Source: Lachnospiraceae bacterium (lineage in GTDB: Bacteria; Bacillota_A; Clostridia; Lachnospirales; Lachnospiraceae). Taken from it: a stretch of DNA of 64,000 bases. Positions 16,685-26,895 of this stretch are shown here, piece after piece; positions within the stretch are counted from its first letter, which is position 1, and each line of letters begins with the position of its first letter. The notes beneath the pieces are model-generated. The model had not been told where the DNA came from. It searched no databases and worked only from the letters and a program-made list of their open reading frames with translations. Where the stretch lies: the NCBI GenBank assembly GCA_017522685.1, contig JAFWYN010000025.1, positions 60,867-124,866 on the forward strand, read 5' to 3'. Made by a program: the position numbers and the translations under genes.

Positions 16685-18856
16685 ATGAATATTTTATTAA
16701 TCGGTGGTTCGGGAAGCTTTATCAACAACCTGATTATTAAACTGAATAAAGAGGGTCACAGAATTTATCTTCTGACCGGCAGTAGATATAAGCAAGCACC
16801 TTATCAGAAAGTGTTTGAGAGATATGATTTTACATATGATTGTACCTGCTTGGACGAGATATTTAAGAGCATTGACCCGGATTTGACACTATTTATGGGA
16901 GCACATGATACCAATTTCAGGTGGAATGAGGAAAAAGATGCCGTACGTTTTTCAGCCAGTCTGATGAATATCTTGATGGCTTATTCCATGAATAATGTGG
17001 GAAGGTTTATTTACCTTTCTTCAGATGAAGTATACGGATTTGATTATGATAGATTTATTACAGAGGAGAGTCCTACAGCACCGTCGACCATGAGAGGAAT
17101 GGTGATTGCCCAAGGAGAAGAGCTTTGCAGGAGCTTCCGTGTAAATAGAGGATTGGATATTCTTACCTTACGTATAGATAATATTTACAGCATTCCTCAG
17201 GAACGAAAGGACGTAAATAATATTTGTGCGCGTATGTGCCTGGAAGCTTTGGAAAAAGGGACTATATCCATTACTTACGATCATTTCATGTCCTTTATGT
17301 ATGAAACAGACGCGGTAGAGTTTATCTATCGTTTTATACAGGCTGACAGCCAGAAGTATTCCATCTACAATTTGTCGGTGTCTGAAGCAATTTCGGAACA
17401 GGAACTTGCTCATATGGTGAAGGATGCCATGGGAGAAGAAATTGCTATTGTTCACAATGAAAAGCTGGGACAAAGAAGAGTTTTAGCAAATAACCGAATG
17501 TATGAAGAGTTTAAGATTCCGCTAAGCTGTGATTTAGAAACCATTATTCAACGAATGGCTGACCACATGAAGAATCACAGGAATTTGTTTCTGACAGGCG
17601 AACAGGATAATCTACCCTGGTGGAAAAAGATTATGAACAAAGCCGGATGGCTGATTCATGCAATGATACCTTTTGTGGAAAATCTAATCTGTTTTATTCC
17701 GTTTTTTATGATTAACAACAGAACGGCTGACAGTGCTTATTTTGCCAATTTGGACTTATATCTGTTATATGTACTTCTGTTTGCTATCGTATATGGTCAA
17801 CAACAGGCGACATTTTCAGCTGTATTGGCAACAGCGGGTTATTGTTTCAGACAGATGTATGAACGGACAGGCTTCGAATTGATGCTGGATTCTAATACAT
17901 ATATTTGGATTGCGCAATTGTTTATTCTGGGATTAACCATTGGTTATATGAAGGATAAGCTGAATGTATTGAAGCGAGAGAGTGAAGAGGAGCAACAGTT
18001 TTTATCTGTTCAGCTCAGTGATATACAGGATATTAATAACAGTAATGTACGTGTAAAAGATGCATTAGAAACACAGATTGTAAATCAAAATGACAGTATC
18101 GGAAAGATTTACAGTATTACGTCTACCCTGGATCAGTATAGCTCAGAGGAAGTGCTCTTTTATGCTACGGAGATTTTGGTGCAGTTGTTTGGTACCAGGG
18201 ATGCGGCTATATATACCATTTCCAATTCCGAATATGCCCGCCTTTTCTCAGCTACCTCTGAGAAGGCAAGAAGTATGGGTAACTCTATACGTTATGCTCA
18301 AATGGAAGAATTTTATGAAACTCTGATGTCAAAGAAAGTGTACATCAATAAGACATTGGATGACAGATATCCCATGATGGCGAATGCCATTTTTGAAAAT
18401 GATAAGATGCAGATGATATTGTGCATCTGGGGTATTCCTTGGGAACGAATGACACTGGGACAGGCTAACCAGCTGACTGTTGTGAGTGCACTGATTCAGA
18501 ATGCGGTGTTACGTGCTAACAGGTACTTGAAAGTGCTGGAGAATGAACGTTATAAAGCAGGCACCCGAATCATGGAGACAGAAGCATTTTCAGCATTATC
18601 CCGTGCTTTTATGACTGCGGAAGCAAAGGGATTAAATGATAGCACATTGCTTCGAGTAGTAAGCGGAACAGACAATCATCTGGAAGCCGGACAGTTTTTG
18701 GATGCGCAGCTGCGAGAATCAGATTATATTGGTACTTTAGAGGATGGGGAATTATATATTTTATTATCCAATACAAGTAAGGAACATTCCTTAAATGTAA
18801 TCAATCGTATTGACAAAATGGGAATTTGTATCGAAGTAGTGGAGGAAATGGAATAA
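16685..18856 (+). CDS. pelD: Degenerate NAD-epimerase domain fused to PelD-like c-di-GMP receptor
   Basis: 723 residues in four parts. Residues 1-300: an extended SDR/epimerase fold (GGSGSFINN loop, YLSSDEVYGFD). At the expected YxxxK position near 139 it reads MVIAQ, so the catalytic Tyr and Lys appear lost. Residues about 315-440: membrane helices. Residues about 475-610: a GAF-like domain. Residues about 620-720: a degenerate GGDEF domain whose active site reads LEDGE, while an RxxD motif (RESD, residues 677-680) remains in the usual c-di-GMP I-site position. This matches PelD, the c-di-GMP receptor that activates Pel polysaccharide synthesis at the membrane. It is followed by PelE-, PelF- and PelG-type genes. 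The assignment rests on domain order, the RxxD motif and neighbours. Confidence 0.78.
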   Translation: MNILLIGGSGSFINNLIIKLNKEGHRIYLLTGSRYKQAPYQKVFERYDFTYDCTCLDEIFKSIDPDLTLFMGAHDTNFRWNEEKDAVRFSASLMNILMAYSMNNVGRFIYLSSDEVYGFDYDRFITEESPTAPSTMRGMVIAQGEELCRSFRVNRGLDILTLRIDNIYSIPQERKDVNNICARMCLEALEKGTISITYDHFMSFMYETDAVEFIYRFIQADSQKYSIYNLSVSEAISEQELAHMVKDAMGEEIAIVHNEKLGQRRVLANNRMYEEFKIPLSCDLETIIQRMADHMKNHRNLFLTGEQDNLPWWKKIMNKAGWLIHAMIPFVENLICFIPFFMINNRTADSAYFANLDLYLLYVLLFAIVYGQQQATFSAVLATAGYCFRQMYERTGFELMLDSNTYIWIAQLFILGLTIGYMKDKLNVLKRESEEEQQFLSVQLSDIQDINNSNVRVKDALETQIVNQNDSIGKIYSITSTLDQYSSEEVLFYATEILVQLFGTRDAAIYTISNSEYARLFSATSEKARSMGNSIRYAQMEEFYETLMSKKVYINKTLDDRYPMMANAIFENDKMQMILCIWGIPWERMTLGQANQLTVVSALIQNAVLRANRYLKVLENERYKAGTRIMETEAFSALSRAFMTAEAKGLNDSTLLRVVSGTDNHLEAGQFLDAQLRESDYIGTLEDGELYILLSNTSKEHSLNVINRIDKMGICIEVVEEME

Positions 18857-18857
18857 T

Positions 18858-19748
18858 ATGTTCTGGATTCTGCTTATACTGAATTTAATAATCGTTATCG
18901 CATATGTGGCATGGAATATATTGCGCAAAGAGAGAAATCGTAAAGGTTTTATTATACGTGCAATTGTGATGCTTTGTTGTCCGGTAATCGGTCCCTGCTT
19001 CTTTCTGGTGGGTAATGTTTTGTACTTGACTGTTTTTTCGGGAGCGGTGGATTTGGAAGACGTTATTTTCAGTAAGGAGCGTGTGAAAACTTACTTACAT
19101 GCAGATGAAGAGAGGGAACGAAATGTGGTGCCTTTAGAGGAGGCCATAGAGATTACGGACAAAGAAAATTTGCGCTCTTTGATGTTGAATATCGTACGTA
19201 CCGATGTTAACCAGTCGTTAGCAAAGGTATCCATGGCATTGGACGGAGAAGATACGGAGACCGCACATTATGCGGCGTCTGTATTGCAGGATACATTAAA
19301 TGAGTTTCGCAATAAGGTGCAGAAGAAATTAGCTGATATGGAAAAAGGGGACCAATATCAGGTGGATTATGCTGCAGACCTAATCGAATATATGGATGAC
19401 TACCTGAGACAGCATGTGTTGACGGATTTGGAACAAAGGACTTACGTGCATTTTATGGACCGGGCTTGTGAAGTGATTTACGAGAAAGAACCGATTCGTC
19501 TCTTAAATGTACATTATGAGTCGGTGGCAATCCGCCTCATGGAGATTAAGAATTTTGAGTTAAGTCAAAAATGGTGCGAGAGAGCTGTATATCATCATCC
19601 CAATACGCTGTCCACATATACCATGCAGCTGAAGCTGTACTTTACCAGTAATCAAAAGGATAAGTTCTTCAGTGTGTTGGAGGATTTGAGAAAATCCAAT
19701 GTAGTTATCGATAAAGAGACTTTGGAAATGATACGTGTATTTTTATAA
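18858..19748 (+). CDS. pelE: PelE-like membrane protein with helical repeats
   Basis: 296 residues: two N-terminal membrane helices (WILLILNLIIVIAYVAW and IVMLCCPVIGPCFFLVGNVL), then a soluble, mostly helical part with TPR-like repeats (FELSQKWCERAVYHHPNTLS near 230-260). PelE in characterised Pel systems has membrane helices plus a TPR region and joins PelD and PelG in the inner-membrane complex. The start ATG lies one base after the pelD stop. Homology is inferred from architecture and position and was not tested by alignment. Confidence 0.7.
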   Translation: MFWILLILNLIIVIAYVAWNILRKERNRKGFIIRAIVMLCCPVIGPCFFLVGNVLYLTVFSGAVDLEDVIFSKERVKTYLHADEERERNVVPLEEAIEITDKENLRSLMLNIVRTDVNQSLAKVSMALDGEDTETAHYAASVLQDTLNEFRNKVQKKLADMEKGDQYQVDYAADLIEYMDDYLRQHVLTDLEQRTYVHFMDRACEVIYEKEPIRLLNVHYESVAIRLMEIKNFELSQKWCERAVYHHPNTLSTYTMQLKLYFTSNQKDKFFSVLEDLRKSNVVIDKETLEMIRVFL

Positions 19749-19774
19749 AATTGTGTGAAAGGAAGGTGAAGAAT

Positions 19775-22081
19775 ATGTCAATGACAGTATTTATGATATG
19801 GCAAATGATTGGCATATTTTGCGCCTATTTCGGAGTGACTCTGGTACTGCCGTTGATAGTGTTCCGGAGCTTATTAAGGGGGAAGACTGTCACCAATCAG
19901 ATACTATTCAGTTATTTGATTGGTAATTTTTATATTATCACCATAGTACAGATTCTGCAGCTGTTGAAAATCAGTCATACCATAACCTTGATACTGGCCA
20001 CTATCGTGCCGGCTTACATAGTATGGGTGAAATTGAACAAAGTGGAAGTTGTGAAGGCTGCAACGGAAGTGGGAACCAATGTAAAACGAGTGACCGAGAA
20101 GCACATGGGCATGAAAACGGCGGGAGTACGTATAAAGCGCTTGATTTGGCGAGAAGGAACGAAATGTGCCAAATCTGTGAAAAAGTTTTTGGTAGCGAAC
20201 TGGCTTGAAGTGTTATTGCAAGTCGGCTTGCTTTGTATACTGTTTTTGGGATATGGTGTTTCTGTAATTGAGGCTTATGGCTACACTGCATCCGATATTC
20301 CTGTGCATAATTGGTGGATAAATGCATTGGGAGACAATAACATCTTTGTGGATGGGGTATATCCTCATGGATATCACTGCATGATTTATTATTTACATGA
20401 AGTATTTGGGATTGATACTTATATTATTTTATCCTTATTTGCATTTGTGCAAATAGTATGTGTACATTTTGCGTTATTGTATTTTTTACGACTGTGTTGT
20501 AAAGCAAAGTATCTGCCTTATGCAGGTGTGTTTTTATATGCCGCAGGAGATTTTTTTATCGTGGCGTCTTATGAAAGATTTTATAGTACGTTGCCTCAAG
20601 AGTTTGGTATGATATTTATTTTGCCGGCCATTTATTACGGATTTGAATTTTTTGAATTACGTAGAAAAGAAGCAGAAAAAGGAGAAAAAAAGAAAGATTC
20701 CTTATTATCGTTGATAGGCTTTGCCCTAAGTTTCGGACTAACATTATCTGTACATTTTTACAATACGATTATTGCAGGATTGTTCTGTGTAGCAATGGCG
20801 TTAGGATATCTGTTTTTGTTTGTTAGAAAACAGTATTTTTGTAATGTGATAGTAACTTGTATGATAAGTGTTTTGATAGCTGTATTGCCAATGGGGATTG
20901 CATTCGCTACAGGTACCCCTTTACAGGGGTCATTATATTGGGCGACCAGTGTCATAGCCGGAGAAGAATGGGAAGGTGGAGCAACTGATGAAACGAAGGA
21001 GAGTGTTTTCTCGGAAGAAGTGACAAATCAGGCAGATAAGGTTCCGGATGGCAAGGAAGATTTAGATACATTGCAGGAAGTACCGCAAGGTACAGTGCAA
21101 TCGGATGTGGAAATGCAACCTAAGATTTCATTAAAACAGCGTATTCTTAAATTGCCGGAGATACTGAATAACAGTATGAAAGAATTCACATGGAATTATG
21201 AAAAAGATATATTTTGTAAGGTGTTTTGGGGATTGCTGATTTTTTTGATATTTGCCGGTATATTTTCCATCATAATGAAGCGATTTACATATGGTGCAAT
21301 GTTGATAACCGATGCCATATATGCAGTACTTATGTTGGTTTTGTTATCAGCAAGTTCATTGGGGTTACCTATGCTGATGGATCCGGGAAGGGCTTGTATA
21401 TATTTTGCATATTTTGTTCCGGTTGTATTGGTGATGCCTGTGGATGCAGTATTGAATGGAGGAGCAACTTTCTTTAAGTGTCCACTGCTAAAAGAGATAG
21501 TGTCTATTTTAGTACTTGGTGTTTCCGTGTTGCTGATTTTATTTACTGGCAATTACAAAGAACGTAAGTTACCGACTAAATTTGAAACCAATGAGGCTAT
21601 TACATGTCTCACAAATATTTTGAGAAGTGAGCCTGACTGCACATGGACTATTTGTTCCGCAAATGATGAATTTCGTATGTGCGAGGAGAATGGATATCAT
21701 TATGAGACAATTGTCTTTTTAAGAGAAATAGAGGGCTGGAGTAAGGATACGATTGTCACCCTGCCGACAGAAAAAGTGTTTTTCTTTGTTGAGAAAGATT
21801 GTACAGTTGCGAACGGCTACATGGGGACGGATAAAGTGTCCGAGGATGGCGCAAAAAAGAGACTATCATATGCCGGTGGTTTGGCGCCCTATCAGGGTGA
21901 AAACCGATGGATTACCATGTCTCATATGTATTATTGGGCACAGGAGATGTTGAGAATGTACCCTAACGAGATGAAGGTCTATATGGAAACTGACAATTTT
22001 GTTTGCTATGTGTTGGAGCAGAACACCTACAGTCTGGTAAATCTGGCGATTGATTACGGTTATAATACCGGGGAGAAATAA
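19775..22081 (+). CDS. Large polytopic membrane protein, GT-C-like, in the Pel operon
   Basis: 768 residues with about 12 hydrophobic segments, a lysine-rich cytoplasmic stretch near 80-130, an acidic loop near 400-450, and a soluble C-terminal part of about 150 residues. The first large outer loop (YTASDIPVHNWWINALGDNN near residue 170) carries acidic and His residues placed as in GT-C glycosyltransferases or O-antigen-type membrane enzymes. I start at ATG 19775 because GGAAGGTG precedes it; an earlier TTG lacks a site. It lies between PelE-like and DUF2194-like genes, a position not filled in the Bacillus cereus pel operon as I remember it, so it may add a sugar transfer step. Function unproven. 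Confidence 0.6.
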   Translation: MSMTVFMIWQMIGIFCAYFGVTLVLPLIVFRSLLRGKTVTNQILFSYLIGNFYIITIVQILQLLKISHTITLILATIVPAYIVWVKLNKVEVVKAATEVGTNVKRVTEKHMGMKTAGVRIKRLIWREGTKCAKSVKKFLVANWLEVLLQVGLLCILFLGYGVSVIEAYGYTASDIPVHNWWINALGDNNIFVDGVYPHGYHCMIYYLHEVFGIDTYIILSLFAFVQIVCVHFALLYFLRLCCKAKYLPYAGVFLYAAGDFFIVASYERFYSTLPQEFGMIFILPAIYYGFEFFELRRKEAEKGEKKKDSLLSLIGFALSFGLTLSVHFYNTIIAGLFCVAMALGYLFLFVRKQYFCNVIVTCMISVLIAVLPMGIAFATGTPLQGSLYWATSVIAGEEWEGGATDETKESVFSEEVTNQADKVPDGKEDLDTLQEVPQGTVQSDVEMQPKISLKQRILKLPEILNNSMKEFTWNYEKDIFCKVFWGLLIFLIFAGIFSIIMKRFTYGAMLITDAIYAVLMLVLLSASSLGLPMLMDPGRACIYFAYFVPVVLVMPVDAVLNGGATFFKCPLLKEIVSILVLGVSVLLILFTGNYKERKLPTKFETNEAITCLTNILRSEPDCTWTICSANDEFRMCEENGYHYETIVFLREIEGWSKDTIVTLPTEKVFFFVEKDCTVANGYMGTDKVSEDGAKKRLSYAGGLAPYQGENRWITMSHMYYWAQEMLRMYPNEMKVYMETDNFVCYVLEQNTYSLVNLAIDYGYNTGEK

Positions 22082-23935
22082 ATGAATCGAATGATAACGC
22101 GTAGAAAATACGTAAGTATGACCATGGTGATGCTGGTTTTGCTATTTATGTTTCAGTTCACGCAGGTAATTAAGGATGCGGGTAACGATTATCATGTCAA
22201 TGAATATGCGCAGAAAAGTATTAACAATGGTTCTTCAGAGTGGAAAATGGAGCAAATAGGGTCTTCGGTACCGGAGAAAGAGTACGACTATGTGGCATTT
22301 TTAGGAGATACAGATACTCCTTTGGGAAATGTCGTAACACAGTGGTGCCAATATACCAAGCGAAACATGAAAGAGTATTCCACCATGGATGCATTGCGCC
22401 AGATGGAAGAGATGCCGCCGGAGGTGCTGTTGATTGATTCCGCTTTTGTGGATTGCAGAACGGATACGGATTTGTTACGAAAGTGGGCAAAGCAGGGAAT
22501 ATCCATGGTATTTTGTAATTTACCGGATGTAAGTACAATAGCCAAGAACGGGAAAATTCGTGAAGTGCTGGGTATCAGAAGTGTGGAATCTTATCAGGTG
22601 GAACTGGATGGAATCAAGCTTTTCGGAGGTTTTCTGTTGGGTGGTGACACCATATATGCCGTGGAAGAGGAAGAACAGGAAAAGAGACAGGACATGGATT
22701 TGGAAGTTCCCTGGTATGTGGCTTTTGGCGGAACCAAGATTTACATGGTAGGTATGGTGGACGATGAGTTGATGCCGGTAGAAGAGCATAAGAACGAATA
22801 TATGCCGGCTATTATCTGGAGAAACAGTTTTGAAAATGCCAAGGTATTTGCGGTGAATGGGGACTACATGAATGACAGCACCGGTTTGGGTATCTTAAGT
22901 GCCATGATGGCGGAGCTGCATAGCTATGAGATTTATCCGGTGATTAATGCGCAGAATATTACGGTTGCTAATTTCCCCGGATTTGCGGAAGAAAATACAG
23001 AGACTATTATGCGTTTGTACAGCAGGAATCAAAGTGATTTGTTCCGCGATATCATGTGGCCTAGTATCAATGCTACCATGAAGAGAAATCAGCTACATGA
23101 GACAGTATTCTTTATGGCACAGGCCGATTATGAGGATGATATAGAGCCCAAAGAGGATGAATATGTCTTTTATCTGAAAGAATTAAATGAACAGAAAGCA
23201 GAAGCAGGAGTTTCGGTGAATAGTAGGGCGAAGAATATTACCCTATTGGATAAGATGGTTCGGGATAGTGCTTTTTATGAAGTGGCCAACAATGGTTATA
23301 CTTTTACGGCGGCTTTTGCTGACGATGCCCAAAGTGCTAAGGAGTTGAAACGGATTATTCCGAAAGCAGATGCACTAAATGATATCAAGACAGTAATACA
23401 AAGATATGATGTAAATACACCCATAGTGTCTTATTTGGATCAGGATGTAACGCTTCAGAGTACCACCAGTGATGGCGTGTATTATACTTTTTCCCAGGAT
23501 TTGAGGATGAAGAGCCTCCAAACTGCTTTGGCATATTCCAATACTTTGTTGGATATGTACCCCATTGCATGGCCGGAGACACCGGAGGATGTATGGGAGA
23601 ATATGTATGATGATTATTCCCGTAATATCAATACCTTCTGGAAGAAATTTCATGTATTTGACAATACCATGGCATCAGAAAGCGATGTAAGGGTGAGAAG
23701 ATTCTTAAACTTAGATTATTCTGACAGGATTTCGGAGAATGTGATTTATCTTGATGTGGAAGACCGTTCCGAGGATGTATGGTTTATGCTGTTGACCAAT
23801 GGTCAGGGGATAGAGAAGGTAGAAGGTGCCACCTACAAAAAGGTGGAAGAGGATGCCTATTTACTTAAGATAAACAGTGATTCTGTACGGATTTATCTGC
23901 AGGATTCAAACAGACTGTATTACTATATGGATTAG
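22082..23935 (+). CDS. DUF2194/PelA-like exported protein of the Pel operon
   Basis: 617 residues: one N-terminal signal anchor (MTMVMLVLLFMFQF, residues about 14-27), then an extracellular part. The arrangement resembles DUF2194-containing proteins related to PelA, with an early Rossmann-like domain (YVAFLGDTDTPLGNVVTQWC), a middle region (VINAQNITVANFPGF, DIMWPSINATM) and a beta-rich C terminus. PelA trims and deacetylates Pel. The usual polysaccharide-deacetylase His/Asp set was not recognised here, so enzymatic activity is uncertain. The ATG directly abuts the preceding stop codon (TAAATG), indicating coupling. Confidence 0.6.
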   Translation: MNRMITRRKYVSMTMVMLVLLFMFQFTQVIKDAGNDYHVNEYAQKSINNGSSEWKMEQIGSSVPEKEYDYVAFLGDTDTPLGNVVTQWCQYTKRNMKEYSTMDALRQMEEMPPEVLLIDSAFVDCRTDTDLLRKWAKQGISMVFCNLPDVSTIAKNGKIREVLGIRSVESYQVELDGIKLFGGFLLGGDTIYAVEEEEQEKRQDMDLEVPWYVAFGGTKIYMVGMVDDELMPVEEHKNEYMPAIIWRNSFENAKVFAVNGDYMNDSTGLGILSAMMAELHSYEIYPVINAQNITVANFPGFAEENTETIMRLYSRNQSDLFRDIMWPSINATMKRNQLHETVFFMAQADYEDDIEPKEDEYVFYLKELNEQKAEAGVSVNSRAKNITLLDKMVRDSAFYEVANNGYTFTAAFADDAQSAKELKRIIPKADALNDIKTVIQRYDVNTPIVSYLDQDVTLQSTTSDGVYYTFSQDLRMKSLQTALAYSNTLLDMYPIAWPETPEDVWENMYDDYSRNINTFWKKFHVFDNTMASESDVRVRRFLNLDYSDRISENVIYLDVEDRSEDVWFMLLTNGQGIEKVEGATYKKVEEDAYLLKINSDSVRIYLQDSNRLYYYMD

Positions 23936-23953
23936 AGAAAGGATGGTGAAAAT

Positions 23954-25414
23954 ATGAAAATCTGTATCGTGGCAGAAGGATGCTACCCCTATGTAATGGG
24001 TGGCGTGTCCAGTTGGATAGATAGTATGATTAAGTCATTTCCCAATATAGAGTTTTGTATATTAACCATTATTTCAGATAGAGAGCAGAGCGGAAAGTTT
24101 CTATACACCCTGCCGGAAAATGTCACTGAGGTTTATGAAGCTTATTTGAATGATTTTGACTGGAGTAGGAAGCGTAAGTACGGAAAACGTACCAAGCTGG
24201 GCAAAAAGGAGTATAGTGCCCTCCGAAGTATTATTTTGGATGAACAGGTAGAGTGGGATGTGCTTTTTGATATGTTCCAGAAAAAGAAGATTTCGGTAGA
24301 TGATTTGCTGATGGGTGCGGATTTCCTTAAAATTGTACAGGAATGTTATGATAAAAAATATCCCCAGATTGTATTTTCGGATTTCTTATGGACCGTGCGG
24401 TCCATCTATCTGCCACTGTTTCTGGTGATGCAGACCAATTTGCCCAAGGCGGATTTTTATCATTGTGTGGCAACAGGTTATGCGGGATTGTTGGGAAGTA
24501 TGGCAAAGTATAAATACGGAAGCGGTCTTTTGGTTTCCGAGCATGTTATTTATACCCGTGAAAGAGAAGAGGAGATTATCAAGGCGTTCTGGGTGGCAGG
24601 AATTTATAAGAATATCTGGATAGAGCAGTTTCGTAAGATGTCCCGACTGGCTTATGAAAGAGCGGATAAGGTGACCAGCCTATATGCTCATGCCAAGGAG
24701 CTACAGATAGAATTAGGGTGTCCGGAAGGCAGAATTATGGTGACGCCGAATGGTATTAGCATGGACAGATTTGCAGATTTGTCAGGAAAGACCACGGAAG
24801 AAAAGGACTGGATTAACATAGGAGCCGTACTTCGTGTGACTCCCATTAAGGATGTAAAAACAATGATTCGAGCTTTTGCTTATGCCAAGGAAGAGGTTCC
24901 TAATATAAAGCTTTGGATTATGGGACCTACAGAAGAAGATCCGGAGTATGCTCAGGAATGTTTTGATTTGGTAGAAAATTTACATATTTCGGATGTCATT
25001 TTTACCGGCAGAGTGGATGTAAGACAGTATCTGGGGCGGATGGATTTTACCATACTGACCAGTATCAGTGAAGGTATGCCGCTTACCATATTAGAGAGCT
25101 ATGCGGCCAAGAAACCGGTAATTGCAACAGATGTGGGTAATTGCAAGGGATTGATTTATGGGGAAAGTGATAATTTTGGTGAGGCAGGAATACTGACCCA
25201 TATTATGAATGTTTCGGAAATCACACAGGCCATCATTAAGCTGGCTAAATCACCGGAACTTAGGTATGAAATGGGAGAGGTTGGCTATAAAAGAGTGGAG
25301 AAGAGTTATCGAATCGAGCAAATGAAGGAAACCTATAAGGGAATTTATCAGGAGCTTGGTTCGTTATACGGAAGTAACTGGACGGAAGAGAAGTTTGAAA
25401 TAAAAAGGAGCTAG
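23954..25414 (+). CDS. pelF: Pel polysaccharide glycosyltransferase PelF
   Basis: 486 residues, usual PelF length. The N-terminal signature ICIVAEGCYPYVMGGVSSW is diagnostic for PelF. The C-terminal GT-B half carries VTPNGISMDRF, an IGAVLRVTPIKDVKTMIRAF acceptor-loop region, and SEGMPLTILESYAAKKPVI (the ExxxxxxxE retaining GT4 motif). PelF is the cytosolic UDP-HexNAc-dependent polymerase of Pel. AAAGGATGGTG precedes the ATG. It lies 8 bases upstream of pelG. Confidence 0.95.
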   Translation: MKICIVAEGCYPYVMGGVSSWIDSMIKSFPNIEFCILTIISDREQSGKFLYTLPENVTEVYEAYLNDFDWSRKRKYGKRTKLGKKEYSALRSIILDEQVEWDVLFDMFQKKKISVDDLLMGADFLKIVQECYDKKYPQIVFSDFLWTVRSIYLPLFLVMQTNLPKADFYHCVATGYAGLLGSMAKYKYGSGLLVSEHVIYTREREEEIIKAFWVAGIYKNIWIEQFRKMSRLAYERADKVTSLYAHAKELQIELGCPEGRIMVTPNGISMDRFADLSGKTTEEKDWINIGAVLRVTPIKDVKTMIRAFAYAKEEVPNIKLWIMGPTEEDPEYAQECFDLVENLHISDVIFTGRVDVRQYLGRMDFTILTSISEGMPLTILESYAAKKPVIATDVGNCKGLIYGESDNFGEAGILTHIMNVSEITQAIIKLAKSPELRYEMGEVGYKRVEKSYRIEQMKETYKGIYQELGSLYGSNWTEEKFEIKRS

Positions 25415-25422
25415 AGTTAAGA

Positions 25423-26886
25423 ATGGCAGGTATCGGTGTCAATCTAAAAAAGATATTTTCAAAAAATACGATAACGACACATGTGTATGGTTTTACCTAT
25501 AGTATGGTTGCTACCATTGCGCCTATGTTTTTGGTAATCGGCGCCATTATTATAATGCAGCTTCTATTGGGCTTTTCTAAGGTTGGATATGCTACCCGTG
25601 AGCTGTATTCCTGTACTGTGCTATATATTTTTATCTTTGCGCTTTTGACAGCAGCACCTTTTAATGCAGTACTATCCAAGTATTTGTCGGATGTTATTTA
25701 TAATGAAACCTACGACGATATCATGGCTTGTTACTACTTCGGATTGGGAGTAAACATTGTCTTCAGTTTTATCTGGGGTGTCCCTTTTTGTATTTGGGAG
25801 CATGTAGTTGGTGAAGTGCCGATATATTATGTATTTACAGGCTATTGCGGTTATATGGCTTTGGTATTGGTCTTTTACACAATGCTATATCTGTCCATTT
25901 GTAAGGATTATAAGAAAATATCCTTGTTTTTTTTCATAGGAATGTCGATAACTATAGTACTATCTCTTATATTTGTATATCTGTTTTCCATGGAAGTGAC
26001 TTATTCCATGTTGCTTTCGTTGACTATAGGTTTCGCCATAATAGGTTGCCTGGAATTTGCTCTTATTAAGAGTTATTTTAGAGAAAACAGTGGTAAGTAT
26101 AGGGAGGTATTTCAGTATTTTAAGAAGTACTGGAAGCTGATATTAACAAATTTCCTGTATATATTGGGATTGTATACCCACAATTTTGTGTTTTGGGGTA
26201 CGGATATGCGTATGGTGGTAGTGGATACCTTCGTGTGCATGCAACCCTATGACATGGCTTCCTTTATTGCCATGTTTACCAATATTTCTGCCAGTGTTTT
26301 GTTTATCTCCAGAGTAGAAATGCATTTTCATGAAAGATATCGTGCTTACTCGGAGGCCGTTATCGGTGGAAGAGGAATGGATATCCAGAATGCAAAGAGC
26401 CGAATGTTCAGACAGCTTTCGGAAGAATTGATGAATCTGGTACGTATCCAGTTTATTGTTTCAGTTATCATTTACTTTTTGTGTATTACTTTATTGCCTT
26501 ATTTGGGATTTGGTGGCTTAGTGATGAAGATTTATCCCTGTTTAGCAGTAGGCTATTTTATCCTTTTTACCATGTATTCTGCCATTATTTTTCAGTATTA
26601 TTACAATGACTTAACAGGAGCATTGATGACCTCAGCCAGTTTTTGGCTGGGTACGTTGATTGGAAGTATCTTTGCTACAAGCTTACAGCCTATTTGGTAT
26701 GGTATTGGTTTGGTATTTGGAGCATTAGTAGGTTGGACTGTGGCATATTTCCGTTTGAGACATATTGAAAAAAGTGTGGATACCCATATTTTCTGTCAGG
26801 GCAGCATTATGAAAAAAGGACATGGAACGAAGCCGTCCAATGTGGTATATAACCGCTATGAGCTGGTGAAAAAAGAAGAAAGGTAG
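25423..26886 (+). CDS. pelG: Pel polysaccharide transporter PelG
   Basis: 487 residues with about 12 membrane helices. The N-terminal MAGIGVNLKKIFSKNTITTH and the following helix VATIAPMFLVIGAIIIM are typical for PelG, a MOP/MVF-superfamily protein that moves the growing Pel polymer across the membrane with PelD, PelE and PelF. AAAAGGAG precedes the ATG, 8 bases after pelF. Confidence 0.95.
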   Translation: MAGIGVNLKKIFSKNTITTHVYGFTYSMVATIAPMFLVIGAIIIMQLLLGFSKVGYATRELYSCTVLYIFIFALLTAAPFNAVLSKYLSDVIYNETYDDIMACYYFGLGVNIVFSFIWGVPFCIWEHVVGEVPIYYVFTGYCGYMALVLVFYTMLYLSICKDYKKISLFFFIGMSITIVLSLIFVYLFSMEVTYSMLLSLTIGFAIIGCLEFALIKSYFRENSGKYREVFQYFKKYWKLILTNFLYILGLYTHNFVFWGTDMRMVVVDTFVCMQPYDMASFIAMFTNISASVLFISRVEMHFHERYRAYSEAVIGGRGMDIQNAKSRMFRQLSEELMNLVRIQFIVSVIIYFLCITLLPYLGFGGLVMKIYPCLAVGYFILFTMYSAIIFQYYYNDLTGALMTSASFWLGTLIGSIFATSLQPIWYGIGLVFGALVGWTVAYFRLRHIEKSVDTHIFCQGSIMKKGHGTKPSNVVYNRYELVKKEER

Positions 26887-26895
26887 GGATAGCAT

